DNA of 64,000 nt, taken from contig NC_010581.1 of assembly GCF_000019845.1 (NCBI RefSeq), positions 2,175,501-2,239,500 of the forward strand. Reading direction: 5' to 3'. Source of the DNA: Beijerinckia indica subsp. indica ATCC 9039 (GTDB taxonomy: Bacteria; Pseudomonadota; Alphaproteobacteria; Rhizobiales; Beijerinckiaceae). The translations under genes and the position numbers were made by a program. Below are positions 36,214-47,578 of the stretch, one piece after another (within the stretch, counting starts at the first letter, position 1; each line of letters opens with the position of its first letter). Under the pieces are notes generated by a model that saw only the letters and a program-made list of their open reading frames with translations, searched no databases and was not told where the DNA came from.

Positions 36214-36996
36214 ATGATCATGCTAAGGGACACGCTTGCCCTTTTGTCCGGGGCCCTGTCTGGATTCTCGCTTGGTGTCGTCGGTGGCGGCGGGTCGGTT
36301 CTGGCCACGCCTTTGCTGCTTTATCTCGTCGGCCTCGCTCCCGCCCATGTCGCCATCGGAACCGGCGCCGTTGCTGTTTCAGTCAATGCCTATGTCAGCT
36401 TTTTCAGCCAGATCGGCTCCGGCCGCATTCGTTGGCGCGCGGCCGTTCTCTTCGCTCTGATCGGCACAATCGGCGCTTTCATTGGCTCGACGCTCGGCAA
36501 ATCGCTCAATGGCGACAAAATCATTTTTCTTTTCGGCTTCGCCATGGTCGGCATCGGTCTCACCATGCTGCGGCCGATCCATGCCGAAAAGATGGATGCC
36601 GATGCGGATACACGTTTTTCGACAATCATCCTCGCCGCTCTCGCCGTTGGCCTGGCCGCTGGCTTTTTCGGCATTGGTGGCGGCGTCCTCGTTGTTCCAG
36701 GACTCGTGTTGGCGACCGGCATGCCGATGATCAACGCGGTTGCCACTTCGCTGCTTGCGGTCGGCACCTTCGGCCTGACAACGGCCATCAATTATGCCGT
36801 CTCGGGCCTCATCGACTGGCGCATTGCCCTAGAGTTCATATTGGGCGGCATCATGGGGGGCTTTTTGGGCGTCAAAGCCGCCTATTTCCTCTCCCGCTAC
36901 AAGGGGGCTCTCAACAAAGCGTTCTCGCTGCTGATCTTCAGCGTGGCCGCCTATGTCTTGTTTCGCAGCGGTCAAAGCCTGGTGAATGTACAATAG
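36214..36996 (+). CDS. TauE/SafE family sulfite exporter-like permease
   Basis: A 260-residue inner-membrane protein with about eight helices and the two-fold GGGGSVLATPLL / GIGGGVLVVPGLVL repeat of the TauE/SafE family (Pmp in the bigR operon). It probably exports sulfite made by the upstream persulfide dioxygenase, or moves thiosulfate. It is the last gene of the operon, followed by a strong bidirectional terminator. Confidence 0.9.
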   Translation: MIMLRDTLALLSGALSGFSLGVVGGGGSVLATPLLLYLVGLAPAHVAIGTGAVAVSVNAYVSFFSQIGSGRIRWRAAVLFALIGTIGAFIGSTLGKSLNGDKIIFLFGFAMVGIGLTMLRPIHAEKMDADADTRFSTIILAALAVGLAAGFFGIGGGVLVVPGLVLATGMPMINAVATSLLAVGTFGLTTAINYAVSGLIDWRIALEFILGGIMGGFLGVKAAYFLSRYKGALNKAFSLLIFSVAAYVLFRSGQSLVNVQ

Positions 36997-37050
36997 GAAA
37001 ATGTGTATCCCTTTATGAGAGAGCCCGTCCTCAAAAAAGGATCATCTGCT

Positions 37051-37074
37051 CCCACCTCCCAAATGGGAGGTGGG
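37051..37074. terminator. Strong bidirectional terminator
   Basis: CCCACCTCCC (37051-37060) pairs perfectly with GGGAGGTGGG (37065-37074) around an AAAT loop. It lies between the convergent permease gene and parC. On the minus strand a T-run follows about a dozen bases later. Confidence 0.8.
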
Positions 37075-37129
37075 AAATACCGTCGAGGGATAGTCATCCT
37101 TCGGCTCATTCAGCCTGAACGCTGTCCCT

Positions 37130-39388
37130 TCACCCTGTAAATCGATTGTTTTTTGGAAAACCGCGCGGTGGCAGGCGACCGGCCTCACCGCGCTGACCGA
37201 TCCAGTCGGCCAAATCGGCTTTGGCAAGATGAAAACTGCGGCCGGCGGCGTCTTGCCACGAAAGGCCAGCGTCGATGAAAATGACCTTGGCATCGCTCAC
37301 GCCGCCATCCTTGTATTTCTGCAGGCGCACACCCTTGCCACGCGTCATTTCCGCTATTTGTACCAGCGGGAAAATCAGTAATTTCCGGTTCTCGCCGATA
37401 ATCGCAAGATGATCGCCCGCTGCCGGCACTATATGGCTCAGTTTCGCCGGAGCGTCACAATTGAGGACCTGCTTGCCCTTGCGGGTCGTACCGATCAGAT
37501 CATCCTGGCCGACGATGAAACCACGCCCATCGGACGCGGTCAGCAACAGTTTGGCGCCGGTCTCATAGGGGATAATGGAGGTCACCTCCTCGCCCTCGCC
37601 AAGATCGACCATCAGACGCAAAGGCTCGCCATGTCCGCGTCCACCGGGCAGTTTCGAAGCTTCCAGCGTAAAAACCTTGCCATCGCTCGCAAACAACAGG
37701 ATTTTGGACGTCGTCTCGGCAAAGAACTGAAAGGCAAGCTGATCATCGCCCTTGAATGTAAGGGTCGAAAGATCGGCAACATGGCCTTTGAGGGCGCGTA
37801 TCCATCCCTTTTCGGAAACGACAATGGTGACAGGCTCGCGCTCGATCAGGGCCGTGGCGACATCCACTGCGCCGACATCCGGCACGTTTCCGAATGTTGT
37901 GCGCCGCCGTCCAAGCGGCGTGGCCTCGCCATAACGTTTCTTCAGGTCGCGGATTTGAGAGGAAATCTCTTTCCACTGCTTGCTTTCGCTGGCCAGCAGA
38001 CCCTCGATCTCGCTCTTTTCCTTTTCTAGATTTTCATATTCACGCCGCAGTTCCATTTCTTCCAAGCGGCGCAGGCTGCGCAGACGCGTGTCGAGAATGT
38101 AATTGGCCTGTATGTCGCTCAGCGTGAACGTGGCCTTCAAAACCTCTTTGGGTTCATCCTCCTCACGGATGATGCGGATGACTTCATCGAGATTGAGGAA
38201 GACGATCAGCATGCCAGCCAGGACTTCAAGCCGGCGTTCAATCTCGGCCAGGCGATGGCGCGAGCGGCGTAACAGAACCTCGCGCCGATGATCGAGCCAT
38301 TGCCGCAGAGCCTCGTCCAAGGAGACGACGCGCGGCACGACACCATCGACAAGCACATTCATATTGACAGGGAATCGCGTTTCGAGCTCGGTGAGCTTGA
38401 ACAGAGATTCCATCAAAAGCTCGGGCTCGACCGCCCGGCTTTTGGGTTCAATAACGATGCGGACATCTTCGGCCGATTCATCGCGTATGTCACCGACGAG
38501 CGGCAATTTCTTGTCGTTGAGCAGTTCGGCCAGCTTTTCGATGAGCCGCGACTTCTGCACCATATAGGGGATTTCAGTCACGACGATCACATAGGTGCCG
38601 CGTGTGCCCTCCTCCCGCTCCCAGCGGGCGCGCAAGCGAAAGGCGCCGCGCCCGGTGCGATAGGTCTCGGCGATCGATTCAGGCGAATCGACCAATATGC
38701 CGCCGGTCGGGAAATCCGGCCCGCGCACGAAAGTCAGCAATTGATCGCTTGTCGCGTCTCTATGCGAAATGAGATAGAGCGCCGCGTCGCAAAGCTCGGA
38801 GAGATTATGCGGCGGGATCGAGGTCGCCATGCCGACCGCAATGCCTTGCGCGCCATTGGCAAGGAGATTGGGGAGAGCGGCCGGCAAGACGATCGGCTCT
38901 TTCTGATCGCCCGAATAATTTTCGCGAAAATCGATCGCATCTTCGTCGATCCCCTCGAGCAGAAGCCGAGCGATTTCCGTCATGCGCGCTTCGGTATAGC
39001 GATAAGCGGCAGCCGAATCACCATCGATATTGCCGAAGTTACCCTGGCCATCGACAAGGGGATAACGCGAGGAGAAATCCTGTGCGAGCCGCACCAAGGC
39101 GTCATAGATCGCCTGATCGCCATGCGGATGGAAGGAACCCATCACGTCACCGACGATTTTCGCGCATTTTTTGAAAGCCGTGCCCGGATCGAGCCGTAGG
39201 ATCTGCATGCCGTAAAGAATGCGGCGATGAACAGGCTTCAAGCCGTCGCGCGCGTCAGGTAGCGCGCGCCCGGTGATGGTCGAAAGCGCGTAAGCGAGAT
39301 AGCGCTCTTCGAGCGCTTCGCGCAGATTGACAAGATCGGTGCCGCCTGTTGGCGGCGGAGCAATGGGAGCGGCGGGAGTTTTGGCCAT
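37130..39388 (-). CDS. parC: DNA topoisomerase IV subunit A
   Basis: The breakage-reunion subunit that decatenates daughter chromosomes with ParE. The 752-residue protein has [23 protein letters not shown] in the quinolone-resistance region and the catalytic Tyr in [10 protein letters not shown]. The C-terminal beta-propeller is short and divergent (about 500-745), without a GyrA box (QRRGGKG), which supports ParC over GyrA. The quinolone-determining Ser83-equivalent is Ser in GSFHPHGD. The transcript probably ends at the hairpin at 37051-37074. Confidence 0.95.
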   Translation of the reverse strand: MAKTPAAPIAPPPTGGTDLVNLREALEERYLAYALSTITGRALPDARDGLKPVHRRILYGMQILRLDPGTAFKKCAKIVGDVMGSFHPHGDQAIYDALVRLAQDFSSRYPLVDGQGNFGNIDGDSAAAYRYTEARMTEIARLLLEGIDEDAIDFRENYSGDQKEPIVLPAALPNLLANGAQGIAVGMATSIPPHNLSELCDAALYLISHRDATSDQLLTFVRGPDFPTGGILVDSPESIAETYRTGRGAFRLRARWEREEGTRGTYVIVVTEIPYMVQKSRLIEKLAELLNDKKLPLVGDIRDESAEDVRIVIEPKSRAVEPELLMESLFKLTELETRFPVNMNVLVDGVVPRVVSLDEALRQWLDHRREVLLRRSRHRLAEIERRLEVLAGMLIVFLNLDEVIRIIREEDEPKEVLKATFTLSDIQANYILDTRLRSLRRLEEMELRREYENLEKEKSEIEGLLASESKQWKEISSQIRDLKKRYGEATPLGRRRTTFGNVPDVGAVDVATALIEREPVTIVVSEKGWIRALKGHVADLSTLTFKGDDQLAFQFFAETTSKILLFASDGKVFTLEASKLPGGRGHGEPLRLMVDLGEGEEVTSIIPYETGAKLLLTASDGRGFIVGQDDLIGTTRKGKQVLNCDAPAKLSHIVPAAGDHLAIIGENRKLLIFPLVQIAEMTRGKGVRLQKYKDGGVSDAKVIFIDAGLSWQDAAGRSFHLAKADLADWIGQRGEAGRLPPRGFPKNNRFTG

Positions 39389-39497
39389 ACGGCAGGCCTA
39401 ACCGAGGGATGCACGCAAGGCAAGTTCTCACTTTGTTCTTTTTGAGCGTTGGACCATGCTAAACAAGCCTTGATGGGCTATCCCCCCACAAAGACGT

Positions 39498-39535
39498 GCC
39501 TCTCTGCGCAGCTTGAAGACCTTGCACAGAGAGGC
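39498..39535. terminator. Imperfect 13-base hairpin
   Basis: GCCTCTCTGCGCA (39498-39510) pairs with TGCACAGAGAGGC (39523-39535) with a single mismatch. It lies 85 bases beyond the octahaem cytochrome stop and upstream of parC on the same strand, a sensible place for a terminator between them. There is no T-run. Confidence 0.45.
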
Positions 39536-39618
39536 GATATCCCGGTGCTCCGCGCGAACACGACGTCCTCATGCACACGACACATGCGGCGCATAGACAT
39601 AGACAGACAGAAGATGAA

Positions 39619-42111
39619 TCATTTTATGGGCGCGTTGAGCTGCTGTCTCAATGCCATAACGAGAGAGGCGAGATCGCGATCCTCCGGAGACAATTGCGCA
39701 AGTTGCTCGGCATAGCGAAGCGCCATTGGAATGTCTCCGGCGTTTCGAGAGAAAGTGACCGCCGCTGACAAAAGTCCATGGTCATTGGGATGCCGCGCCA
39801 AAGCTGTCTTGACAGTGCCGAGCGCTTCATCGCCGCGATCCATCCCATGCAATGCGACCGCATAGACATAGGCAAATCGGGCTTGATCGGGGGCAAGTTC
39901 CGCCGCCTGACGAAGCTCGGTGAGCGCCTCATTCTGGCGCTTCAGGCGTACCAGCGTCAGCCCCAGCGCATGATGAACGCCTGCATCCTTCGGCGAGGCT
40001 GCAATGGCTTCCCGCAGCACCGCCTCTCCTGCAGTTTCGCGCCCAAGATGCCGATAAAGGTCGGCGAGATTGATTGCTGCCGTCGTATAGGCTGCGCTGA
40101 GGTGCAAAGCAGCCCTATATTCGATTTCCGCTTCAGGAAAGCGATTGCGCTGGACAAGGAAGCTGGCGAGCATGCTGCGAGCCTCGGGCCGATCGTCATT
40201 CAAACGCTGTGCGGCAATGAATTCAGCAGCAGCGCGCTCGAAACGCTCGCGGTCGGCAGGCGGCTGGCTCGCCGTCGGCACCGAGGCCAGCAGTGCGGCG
40301 GCCCTTATCCGCACACCCAAGCTCTCATCGGAAAGAAGCGTTGAAACGAGAGGCCAGATTTGAAGTCCGGGCAGGCCTTGCAGCATATCGAGCGCCGCAA
40401 TCCGCACTGTCGGATCTGGATCGCTGAGGCCATTTCTGGCCAGGACAAAATTCGATGGCGTGACGTGTCCACCAAGCTCGGTCAAAGCACTCGCTCGGGC
40501 AAGGGCCGGTGCACCACGATCTCCGGCGACGGCAGCAAGCCGGACTGCCGCATCCGGCATGTCAGTCCATGAGGAATGGAAAGCAGCAGCATAATTTTGG
40601 AACCCTTTGCGGTCGGGTCCATACCATTGCTCGATCGCCGACGCTGCCCATTCGGGCGGTTTACCAGTATGACAACCATTGCAAGCGTTCGGCGTGCCGA
40701 GCTTTGCGGACAGATCCGGTCTCGGAATTCGGAAACTGTGATCATGCCGCTGGTCGATGACCATATAGGTTCGCTGTGGCATATGACATGATGTGCAGGC
40801 AAGCGCGGGCGTTGCCCCGTCATAATGATGATGATGATGCGCCACGGTTTCATATCGGTCAGTGGCATGACATTGCAGGCAGACGCCGTTGCCAGGAATC
40901 CGGAGTTTCGCGCCATGCGGCTCATGACAATCGCTGCATGTGACGCCCGCCGCGAACATCTTGCTCTGCTTGAACGCCCCATAATTATAAACCTCATCAC
41001 GCATCTGCCCGTCGGCCTCAAAGAGGCCACGGCTAAGCAGGGAGACCCCATGCGTGTCAGAAAGCCATCGGCCAGGCACCCAGTCTTCAGAAAATGCGCT
41101 GCGTCGCGCGTGACAGAGGCCGCAGGTCTCAACTTCCTTGCGCAAGGTCGCAGGTGCAGCGCTCCGGCGAGGTAGACCAGTCGCGGGATCGGGTGACCAC
41201 GTCACGCCAGCTCGCTCGTCAAAGCTCACCAGAAACCCTTTGGTCGGGTCATTCTGTTTTGCAAACGGCCACCAGCTTTGCTTTTCTCGCGCCCAGGTAA
41301 CATGGCGAGAGCCCTGGCCATGGCACGCCTCGCAACCGACGCTGATCTCGGCAAAATGCGTGGCAAAGCGATCATGCACAGCGTCATAATTCTTGTGCAC
41401 ATCTGTCGAATGGCATTCGGCGCACATGAAGTTCCAGTTCTGATTCAACTTGGTCCAATGCAGAACATCGTCATGTCGGATCCCTTCGTCTGGATAGAGA
41501 TGGAACCAGCGCTGGCCGCCCTTCTCTTCCGGCCGCGTATCCCACGCGATCGACAAAGCCTGGAGCCGTCCATCGGGAAATTCCACGAGATATTGCTGCA
41601 GCGGGTCGATGCCGAAGGTATATTTGACTTCAAAAGTCGCAAGCTTTCCATCAGGCCCATCGGTTTCGACGAGAAACTTGTCGTCCTTGTGAAAGAAGCG
41701 CGAATGTATCCCGAAATAATCGAAGCTCGCATTGGCGAAATCGCCGAGCACTGTCGCGTCAGTCGCATGCGCCATAGCATGTTGGTGCTGCGACATCTTC
41801 CAGGATTGCGCCTCCGTCTGGTGGCAGGTGGCGCAAGTCTCACTGCCGACGAAAGTGAGCGCTGTCAGGAGCCCTGGTGTGAGGCCCTGATCCGTACCGC
41901 CCGGACTTTTGAAATATTGAAAAGCGAGGCCGCAGATCGCAACGAGCAAAGCGGACAGGACCACGCCGATCCAGACCATGCGCTTCGTGAGCACGCCGAC
42001 GGCCGCGCTGGGCGGTGGTATTTCCTTGGACGATGATATCGGCTCAACAACCGATCGCCTGCGGCGTGCTGCTCTCGTTGAAGATTGACCTTGCCTGCGC
42101 CCCAAGATCAC
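39619..42111 (-). CDS. Octahaem cytochrome c with HEAT and TPR repeats
   Basis: An 830-residue membrane-anchored multihaem protein. A cytoplasmic Arg/Ser-rich start is followed by one transmembrane helix (about 45-67). A periplasmic part has eight CxxCH haem sites (CATCH, CAECH, CEACH, CGLCH, CSDCH, CLQCH, CTSCH, CNGCH) from residue 93 to about 480, with many extra His able to be distal ligands. Then come HEAT-like repeats (about 530-640) and TPRs (about 645-815). It resembles cytochrome c554-family proteins fused to TPRs. Its redox partner is unknown. It follows the arylsulfatase gene by 86 bases with a terminator between. Confidence 0.9.
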   Translation of the reverse strand: MILGRRQGQSSTRAARRRRSVVEPISSSKEIPPPSAAVGVLTKRMVWIGVVLSALLVAICGLAFQYFKSPGGTDQGLTPGLLTALTFVGSETCATCHQTEAQSWKMSQHQHAMAHATDATVLGDFANASFDYFGIHSRFFHKDDKFLVETDGPDGKLATFEVKYTFGIDPLQQYLVEFPDGRLQALSIAWDTRPEEKGGQRWFHLYPDEGIRHDDVLHWTKLNQNWNFMCAECHSTDVHKNYDAVHDRFATHFAEISVGCEACHGQGSRHVTWAREKQSWWPFAKQNDPTKGFLVSFDERAGVTWSPDPATGLPRRSAAPATLRKEVETCGLCHARRSAFSEDWVPGRWLSDTHGVSLLSRGLFEADGQMRDEVYNYGAFKQSKMFAAGVTCSDCHEPHGAKLRIPGNGVCLQCHATDRYETVAHHHHHYDGATPALACTSCHMPQRTYMVIDQRHDHSFRIPRPDLSAKLGTPNACNGCHTGKPPEWAASAIEQWYGPDRKGFQNYAAAFHSSWTDMPDAAVRLAAVAGDRGAPALARASALTELGGHVTPSNFVLARNGLSDPDPTVRIAALDMLQGLPGLQIWPLVSTLLSDESLGVRIRAAALLASVPTASQPPADRERFERAAAEFIAAQRLNDDRPEARSMLASFLVQRNRFPEAEIEYRAALHLSAAYTTAAINLADLYRHLGRETAGEAVLREAIAASPKDAGVHHALGLTLVRLKRQNEALTELRQAAELAPDQARFAYVYAVALHGMDRGDEALGTVKTALARHPNDHGLLSAAVTFSRNAGDIPMALRYAEQLAQLSPEDRDLASLVMALRQQLNAPIK

Positions 42112-42143
42112 GGCCTCCTAAGCAGCCTTGCCCTCATTATGCC

Positions 42144-42176
42144 AAAGCCCGCTCAAGCATTGGCTGAGCGGGCTTT
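42144..42176 (-). terminator. Terminator after arylsulfatase
   Basis: AAAGCCCGCTCA (42144-42155) pairs perfectly with TGAGCGGGCTTT (42165-42176) around a nine-base loop, just past the arylsulfatase stop on the minus strand. It separates that gene from the octahaem cytochrome gene, so the two may not be fully co-transcribed. Confidence 0.75.
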
Positions 42177-42197
42177 GTGGTGGTTCCTTCTTTCCGG

Positions 42198-43838
42198 CTA
42201 TTCCAGCTTGCCTTTCATCGCCCTGACACGTTCAGCGATTTCGGCCTTGACTGCTTCGAGATTGAAGCTCGCACCCCGTTGCATCGGCGGAAAATCGATG
42301 AATGTCTGAGCATATTCGCCAACCTTTTGCTGAAGGAAGACGAAGCGCCAGAACTCATGGACATAGAAATCCGGGAAAAAGAAGTAAGAGCCCATGTTGC
42401 CCTTCGGATATTGCATGCGCTCGAACGGATCCAGCCGAAGATTACTGAGGACCGGCATATCGAGGTGGACCGTTCCCCCAATCCAACCGTCGGGTTGGTC
42501 GATCATTCTATATTTCCAGTCCCCGAGGCGAACCGCCCCAAGAGTACCCTCGGCAAAGTAGAAGATCTCTTTCCGATTGGATGGGCCCTTGCCGGTCAGA
42601 AAATCCAACTGATTGTAACCGTCGAGATGAACCTTGTATGTCGTGTCTCCGAGTTGCTTGCCCTTCTGCAGCTCTTCCTTGATGTTCGGATTGCCGGCTA
42701 TGGCGGCGAATGTCGGGAAGAAGTCCAGACCCGACATGAGACCATTCTCGACCTTTCCTGCTGGAATATGACCCGGCCAGCGAATGATCATTGGCACACG
42801 CATGCCACCTTCCATGATCGTTCCCTTGCCCGCAGCAAATGGCGTGTTCCCACCGTCTGGCCAAGTAAAATTCTCGGCCCCATTGTCAGTCGTGAACACA
42901 ACGATCGTATTATCTTCCAGCCCTTCGGCTTTAAGCTTAGCCAACAAGCCCCCGACGACGTCATCAAGCTGGGCCATCACGCCTTCTTCCAGATACCATT
43001 CATTATCACCGGTCAGCTTCGCGGCATATTTCGGCGACAGGTGCGAGAGAACATGCGCACGGGTGGGATTGACCCACATGAAAAACGGCTTGCCGTCCTG
43101 CTTGGCCTTGTCGATGAACTTCACCGAATAGTCGAGAATGTCTTCGTCGACCGTTTCCATATTGTATTTGATGCCCTGTATAGGATGCGGCGGTAGCGGC
43201 CCCGCATCCTCGATCCTCTGCTTGCCGATCTTGCCCCAACGAGGCTGTTCGGTCGGGTCATCGGTCGTCGTGGCAAAGCTGTGAATCAAGTTGCGCGGTC
43301 CGACCTGATCCTTCAACGCAGGAGGATAGGAATGCCAAAACGGGTCCTCCATTGCGTCGAGGTGATAGAGGTAGCCGAAATATTCGTCGAACCCATGGAC
43401 GGTCGGCAGGTAGCGATTCAAATCGCCCAAATGGTTCTTGCCGAATTGGCCCGTGACATAGCCCATCGCCTTGAGCGCTGTGGCGATCGTGGGGGCCTCG
43501 TCTGGAATACCGACCGTGGCGCCCGCCTGACCAACCGTGGTCAGCCCCGTGCGGATCGGCAGTTCCCCGGTGATGAAATTGGCGCGGCCCGCAGTACAAC
43601 TCGGTTCCGCGTAATAATCGGTGAAACGCATGCCTTCGGTGGCAAGCTTGTCGAGATTTGGCGTCGTCGAATACATGAGGCCCTGATGGTAGGCGCCGAT
43701 GTTGAACCAGCCGATGTCATCGCCCATGATAAAGAGAATGTTAGGTTTCTGCGGCTGCGCGGACGCCGGGGTAGTCACCGCCATAGTGACGGAAACCAGC
43801 GCAACGAGGCTAAGCCATAAAGTTCGAATCATCTCCAT
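42198..43838 (-). CDS. Secreted arylsulfatase
   Basis: A 546-residue formylglycine sulfatase with a signal peptide of about 27 residues (ending ASA). The nucleophile motif is CTAGR (Cys81), the CxAGR variant of the usual C/S-x-P-S-R, followed by the GELPIRTGL segment. Metal ligands appear in IMGDDIGW and in FTTDNGAE, and GKNHLGD supplies the Lys/His of the active site. The start at 43838 follows AGGAGG. It should release sulfate from organic sulfate esters in the periplasm. No separate maturase (FGE or anSME) gene lies in the window, so conversion of Cys81 depends on one elsewhere. Confidence 0.92.
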   Translation of the reverse strand: MEMIRTLWLSLVALVSVTMAVTTPASAQPQKPNILFIMGDDIGWFNIGAYHQGLMYSTTPNLDKLATEGMRFTDYYAEPSCTAGRANFITGELPIRTGLTTVGQAGATVGIPDEAPTIATALKAMGYVTGQFGKNHLGDLNRYLPTVHGFDEYFGYLYHLDAMEDPFWHSYPPALKDQVGPRNLIHSFATTTDDPTEQPRWGKIGKQRIEDAGPLPPHPIQGIKYNMETVDEDILDYSVKFIDKAKQDGKPFFMWVNPTRAHVLSHLSPKYAAKLTGDNEWYLEEGVMAQLDDVVGGLLAKLKAEGLEDNTIVVFTTDNGAENFTWPDGGNTPFAAGKGTIMEGGMRVPMIIRWPGHIPAGKVENGLMSGLDFFPTFAAIAGNPNIKEELQKGKQLGDTTYKVHLDGYNQLDFLTGKGPSNRKEIFYFAEGTLGAVRLGDWKYRMIDQPDGWIGGTVHLDMPVLSNLRLDPFERMQYPKGNMGSYFFFPDFYVHEFWRFVFLQQKVGEYAQTFIDFPPMQRGASFNLEAVKAEIAERVRAMKGKLE

Positions 43839-44621
43839 GGTTATTCCTCCTATGAGACATGGCTATTCCTCCCGTCTTCATTGCGGGTTTAGAGATGCGC
43901 CTGTTTGCGCATTTGTCGTTGGGTGTGATTAGCGACGCGAATTCAACACGCTACGCAACAAGATGACGAAGCAACGGCTAAAATATCTTGCGGTTAAGCA
44001 AGGACCATCCTGTTACAAAAAGATAATATCGCTTATGCGTCTGATTTAACGAGCGTTCTTATAGAATATCAGACATGCAAACGGCATCAGGCTCGGCACT
44101 CGAAGTATCATCTCCATCTACGATGTCGCGTATAGTGGCCCTTCTTCTGCCAGCTTTACCAAGAGGAACAACCCTCATGGATGACATTTGAGGCAATGAT
44201 CAAATGAATAAGAAATATGCTACATCCACTTTCTAAGTAATGCTAGCCCTCAATCGACACTTGACGAAAATGTATAGCTTGAGCGTATCAGAGGTTACGC
44301 CATCTTTACGATGAAATGTCCCATCTCTGCTTGAAGTGAGGGCAAAGCTTCGCGCAGCCCCTACGGCGGCGGCCACGGCCATTCAAGAGATAAGGGGACT
44401 CAAGGATAAAGGGGGCTTTGGATGAGATTTTCATCCGGCGAAACGGCCTGACGCCCAATCAAGATATAATTTAGCCCAAAACAACGTTTCAACTCAGTGT
44501 TGCGCACCAGCACTAGGCGAGCCTTTCGCTTCGCCGTAGATATCCCGCAACAAGATCAGGGGCCTCTTCGAGGCTCCTTCACGCGCTGATCACCAGCGCC
44601 CACGCCGGACATTTTCCCATC
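43839..44621. other. 780-base region without a convincing gene
   Basis: It is AT-richer than neighbouring genes, with stop codons in all frames. It contains the arylsulfatase promoter region next to 43838. A 30-codon open stretch at about 44320-44420 on the plus strand looks protein-like but has no start or ribosome-binding site and is best seen as a possible gene remnant. No tRNA or repeat was recognised. Confidence 0.4.
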
Positions 44622-44825
44622 ATGTTCAAGACGGTCGCTCTTCTCACTGCTGTCTTTCTCGGCGCCATTATGGTGGCTTTTCTCGTCGTCACTCCGCATA
44701 TTGAAACGGTCGAGGCCCGTGCCAGCGAAATGGCGCCAGCGGGCTGCGTCAGCCAGGAAGTCTCCCTCGACGAAGGCTATGGCGTGACCCGCAAGGAACT
44801 CCGTCTCGTCTGCGCCGACCGTTAA
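44622..44825 (+). CDS. Small exported or membrane protein
   Basis: A 67-residue ORF with a clear hydrophobic N-terminal segment (about 5-24, either a signal peptide or an anchor) followed by a short domain with two Cys (Cys42 and Cys64) that could form a disulfide in the periplasm. The ATG lacks a strong Shine-Dalgarno. It is unrecognised and stands alone before tuf. Confidence 0.5.
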   Translation: MFKTVALLTAVFLGAIMVAFLVVTPHIETVEARASEMAPAGCVSQEVSLDEGYGVTRKELRLVCADR

Positions 44826-44968
44826 GCCCAGAACGTTTTCAGAAAAGAGCCCCAATGCCCAACGAAAGGGCCCCTTTGGGGGCGAATGGGTGGCCTCTTT
44901 GAAAAAATAAGAGCGTCATACTGGGTTTCCTCCAGCATCACGCTCTCGATAAATCAACCAACCTGACC

Positions 44969-44995
44969 AAGCGGCCGGACCGAGCCCGGCCGCTT
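44969..44995 (-). terminator. Terminator after tuf
   Basis: AAGCGGCCGG (44969-44978) pairs perfectly with CCGGCCGCTT (44986-44995) around a seven-base loop, eight bases past the tuf stop on the minus strand and followed there by a T/G-rich stretch. Confidence 0.7.
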
Positions 44996-45002
44996 CAAGC
45001 TT

Positions 45003-46193
<1,191 letters not shown>

Positions 46194-46312
46194 AGGCGAA
46201 AACCTCAATCATTCAATTTGCTGATTTGGAGAGAAGACTGGCCGGATGACGCAGCGGCGCCTTAGTTTCAAGCGAAGCGGACAAAGTCAAGCCGCCCTTT
46301 TCCAAGCGGGCC

Positions 46313-46666
46313 TCAACCGGCGCTGGGGGCGCCATTTTCATCGAAGAAAAGCTCTGTCGTATCATCATCCATAAAAATTTCGGCGCGCCGCACGATACCC
46401 GCCGTATCATATTCATATTTATGGGAAATCTCGATTTCCCCGTAGACCATTTTCTTGAAACCGAGGAGTCGCTCCTGCTCGTCGAAATAAGCGACAATAA
46501 AAGTATTGCGGTTGCGCAAAGCTTCCGGCTCAAGCGGATTGATCATGCGCACGGGCAGCTTCACCCCCGTATAGGAGACGAAATAACGAGCGTTTTCAGG
46601 ATCCTGGGAAGTATCGTAATTTTTTTCCTCTGGCGGATTCTCGATATAGTCCTCGGTGTCGTTCAT
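46313..46666 (-). CDS. Hypothetical protein, possibly DUF6156-like
   Basis: A 117-residue acidic cytoplasmic protein with SYTGVKLPVRMINPL, TFIVAYFDEQERLLGFKKMVYGEIE and IVRRAEIFMDDD, a beta-rich pattern. I associate it with the uncharacterised DUF6156 group but with low certainty. It has no Cys and no catalytic motif. It lies 120 bases upstream of tuf on the same strand. The protein reads as genuine by its codon use and conserved look. Confidence 0.65.
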   Translation of the reverse strand: MNDTEDYIENPPEEKNYDTSQDPENARYFVSYTGVKLPVRMINPLEPEALRNRNTFIVAYFDEQERLLGFKKMVYGEIEISHKYEYDTAGIVRRAEIFMDDDTTELFFDENGAPSAG

Positions 46667-46869
46667 GCAAGGCGATCCATTTAAAAAACTGATGACACGC
46701 CTTCTTTACGATGAAAATCCTCACGCCGACAATGCCCAGGGGGAGAAACCCTGGCAGCGCGCAAATTTCCGCGCCTCGAACCGAATCCGATCACCATCGC
46801 CAATCTTTAAGATCCGCCCGGCGGGTCGCCCATCTTGACGAGCAGGAAGCGCGCGCGCACCTTTTCCCC

Positions 46870-47565
46870 ATGGCTCATTCGCGCGATCAATTCGAAATCA
46901 CCAGTGACATCCTGCTGCGCGCCTATTCGATCGGCTTGTTTCCCATGGCCGAAAGCGCGGAAGACCCGAATCTGTTCTGGGTCGATCCGGAATTGCGCGG
47001 CATTTTTCCGCTCGATGGGATGATCATTTCCAAAAGCCTCGCCAAGACGATCCGTTCGGATCGTTTCGAGGTGCGGGTCGATTATGATTTCGACGCGGTC
47101 ATCGACCAATGTGCCGCCGAGGCACCAGGTCGAGACAAGACCTGGATCAATGCCCGTATCCGCCTGCTCTATCGCCAGCTTTTCGACATCGGACAGGTTC
47201 ACACCGTCGAGACATGGCAGGAGGGAGAGCTCATCGGCGGGCTCTATGGCGTCCAGCTCGGCGGCGCTTTTTTTGGCGAAAGCATGTTTCACCGCAAAAC
47301 GGATGCCTCGAAAGTTGCCCTCGCCCATCTCGCGGCCCGGTTGATCCACAGCGGCTTCCGCCTGCTCGATACGCAATTCGTGACGCCGCATCTCGCCACG
47401 CTCGGGGCGATCGAAGTGCCCAAGGAGGCCTATCGACGCCTGCTCGCCGAGGCCATCACTCTTCCAGCCGATTTCTGGCGCTGGCCCAAGGGTCAGAGGA
47501 TTTCGGGAGCCGAAGTGCTCGCTACAATCCGTCAGAACACAGCGCCAGAACACGGCGGAGCGTAA
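46870..47565 (+). CDS. aat: Leucyl/phenylalanyl-tRNA-protein transferase
   Basis: Adds Leu or Phe to proteins with N-terminal Arg or Lys, marking them for ClpS-ClpAP degradation. The 231-residue length is normal with the ATG at 46870. The motifs [48 protein letters not shown] and [16 protein letters not shown] are all family hallmarks. A longer ORF from 46711 adds an Arg/Ser-rich leader without homology. It faces the DUF2155 gene, with NDUFA12 after that, an arrangement common in Hyphomicrobiales. Confidence 0.95.
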   Translation: MAHSRDQFEITSDILLRAYSIGLFPMAESAEDPNLFWVDPELRGIFPLDGMIISKSLAKTIRSDRFEVRVDYDFDAVIDQCAAEAPGRDKTWINARIRLLYRQLFDIGQVHTVETWQEGELIGGLYGVQLGGAFFGESMFHRKTDASKVALAHLAARLIHSGFRLLDTQFVTPHLATLGAIEVPKEAYRRLLAEAITLPADFWRWPKGQRISGAEVLATIRQNTAPEHGGA

Positions 47566-47578
47566 AGACTGACCCGTC

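Noticed and set aside
38288..39199. 303-codon frame antisense to parC
   Set aside because: Shadow of parC; parC is certain from its catalytic motifs.
44320..44420. Possible small gene upstream of tuf
   Set aside because: Protein-like for about 30 codons, but there is no start site or ribosome-binding site.
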